DNA from: Candidatus Brockarchaeota archaeon
Lineage (GTDB): Archaea > Thermoproteota > EX4484-205 > DTQO01
Direction of reading: 5' to 3'
Length of the DNA stretch: 5,329 bases
Assembly: GCA_017601265.1 (NCBI GenBank)
Contig: JAFNJA010000130.1
Coordinates: 1-5,329 of the forward strand
Under the pieces are notes generated by a model. It ran no database searches. It saw only the letters and a list, made by a program, of their open reading frames with translations, and was not told where the DNA came from. Shown in pieces: positions 5,127 to 5,329 of this stretch. Made by a program: the position numbers and the translations under genes. How positions within the stretch are numbered: the stretch's first letter is position 1; each line of letters starts with the position of its first letter.

Positions 5127-5329
5127 ATGGGAGAAGCGCACGATTGGTATCTCGACTTCGTCGACCCGAAGTACGCCCCGGCCGATAGCGACCTTATCTG
5201 CGTGTTCAAGGTCGAGCCCTCCGAGGGCATATCGATGGAGGAGGCGGTCGGCAGGGTAGCGTCCGAGAGTTCAAACGGCACTTGGACGGAATTGACGACC
5301 ATGAAGCCGAGGATAAGGAAATTGAGCGC
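5127..5329 (+). CDS. rbcL: Ribulose-1,5-bisphosphate carboxylase large subunit, archaeal form III-like, N-terminal fragment (3' partial)
   Basis: The frame runs from ATG to the window end with no stop: 67 complete codons of a protein that should be about 420-450 residues. The translation begins MGEAHDWYLDFVDPKY and continues through DLICVFKVEP (22-31), MEEAVGRVASESS (37-49) and GTWTELTTM (51-59). This is the RuBisCO N-terminal domain. Glu47 aligns with active-site Glu60 of plant RuBisCO, and Thr52-Trp53 with Thr65-Trp66, which contact the substrate phosphate. The TELTTMKPRIRKLS stretch resembles methanogen and other archaeal form III enzymes rather than plant/cyanobacterial form I. Known form III enzymes fix CO2 onto ribulose bisphosphate made from AMP or other nucleosides, giving two 3-phosphoglycerates. 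The catalytic Lys region lies beyond the window, so activity, and form III versus II/III or a RuBisCO-like protein, cannot be settled. The match itself is clear. Confidence 0.9.
   Translation, partial: MGEAHDWYLDFVDPKYAPADSDLICVFKVEPSEGISMEEAVGRVASESSNGTWTELTTMKPRIRKLS

Overview
The window looks archaeal. It is GC-rich, with heavy use of AGG (Arg) and ATA (Ile) codons. Most genes are preceded by a short A/T-rich TATA-like box about 34-43 bases before the start codon, rather than by bacterial -35/-10 boxes, and the right edge carries the N-terminus of an archaeal-type (form III-like) RuBisCO large subunit. I cannot fix the lineage from this window. A thermophilic or uncultivated archaeal group is plausible, but that is inference.

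Layout: (1) 2-643, plus strand: the 3' part of an SPFH/band-7-like protein whose beginning lies outside the window, ending in an eight-cysteine tail. (2) 655-1932, minus strand, tail-to-tail with the first gene across an 11-base gap: an intramembrane site-2-type zinc metalloprotease (M50, EGY-like) with two N-terminal zinc-ribbon-like cysteine sets and a polyproline linker. (3) 1933-2158: a divergent intergenic region with a promoter for each side. (4) 2159-3181, plus: a D-2-hydroxyacid dehydrogenase. (5) 3276-4424, plus: a cytoplasmic M14-family zinc carboxypeptidase-like protein with an atypical substrate pocket. (6) 4513-5073, plus: a MacroD-type macrodomain protein, probably an ADP-ribosyl or O-acetyl-ADP-ribose hydrolase. 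(7) 5127-5329, plus: the first 67 codons of a RuBisCO large subunit, cut by the window end.

The left pair are both membrane-related and metal-binding, but they are convergent and so not co-transcribed. The four plus-strand genes on the right are co-oriented. Each has its own gap of 53-226 bases, and each gap contains a GAAA(C/G) plus TATA-like element 45 or 51 bases before the ATG, so they look like separate transcription units rather than one operon. The most suggestive neighbourhood is macrodomain next to RuBisCO. In archaea, form III RuBisCO is known to act in AMP/nucleoside salvage, and macrodomain enzymes release ADP-ribose species, so a link through NAD/ADP-ribose turnover is possible but unproven. 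I found no tRNA, rRNA, CRISPR array or insertion sequence.
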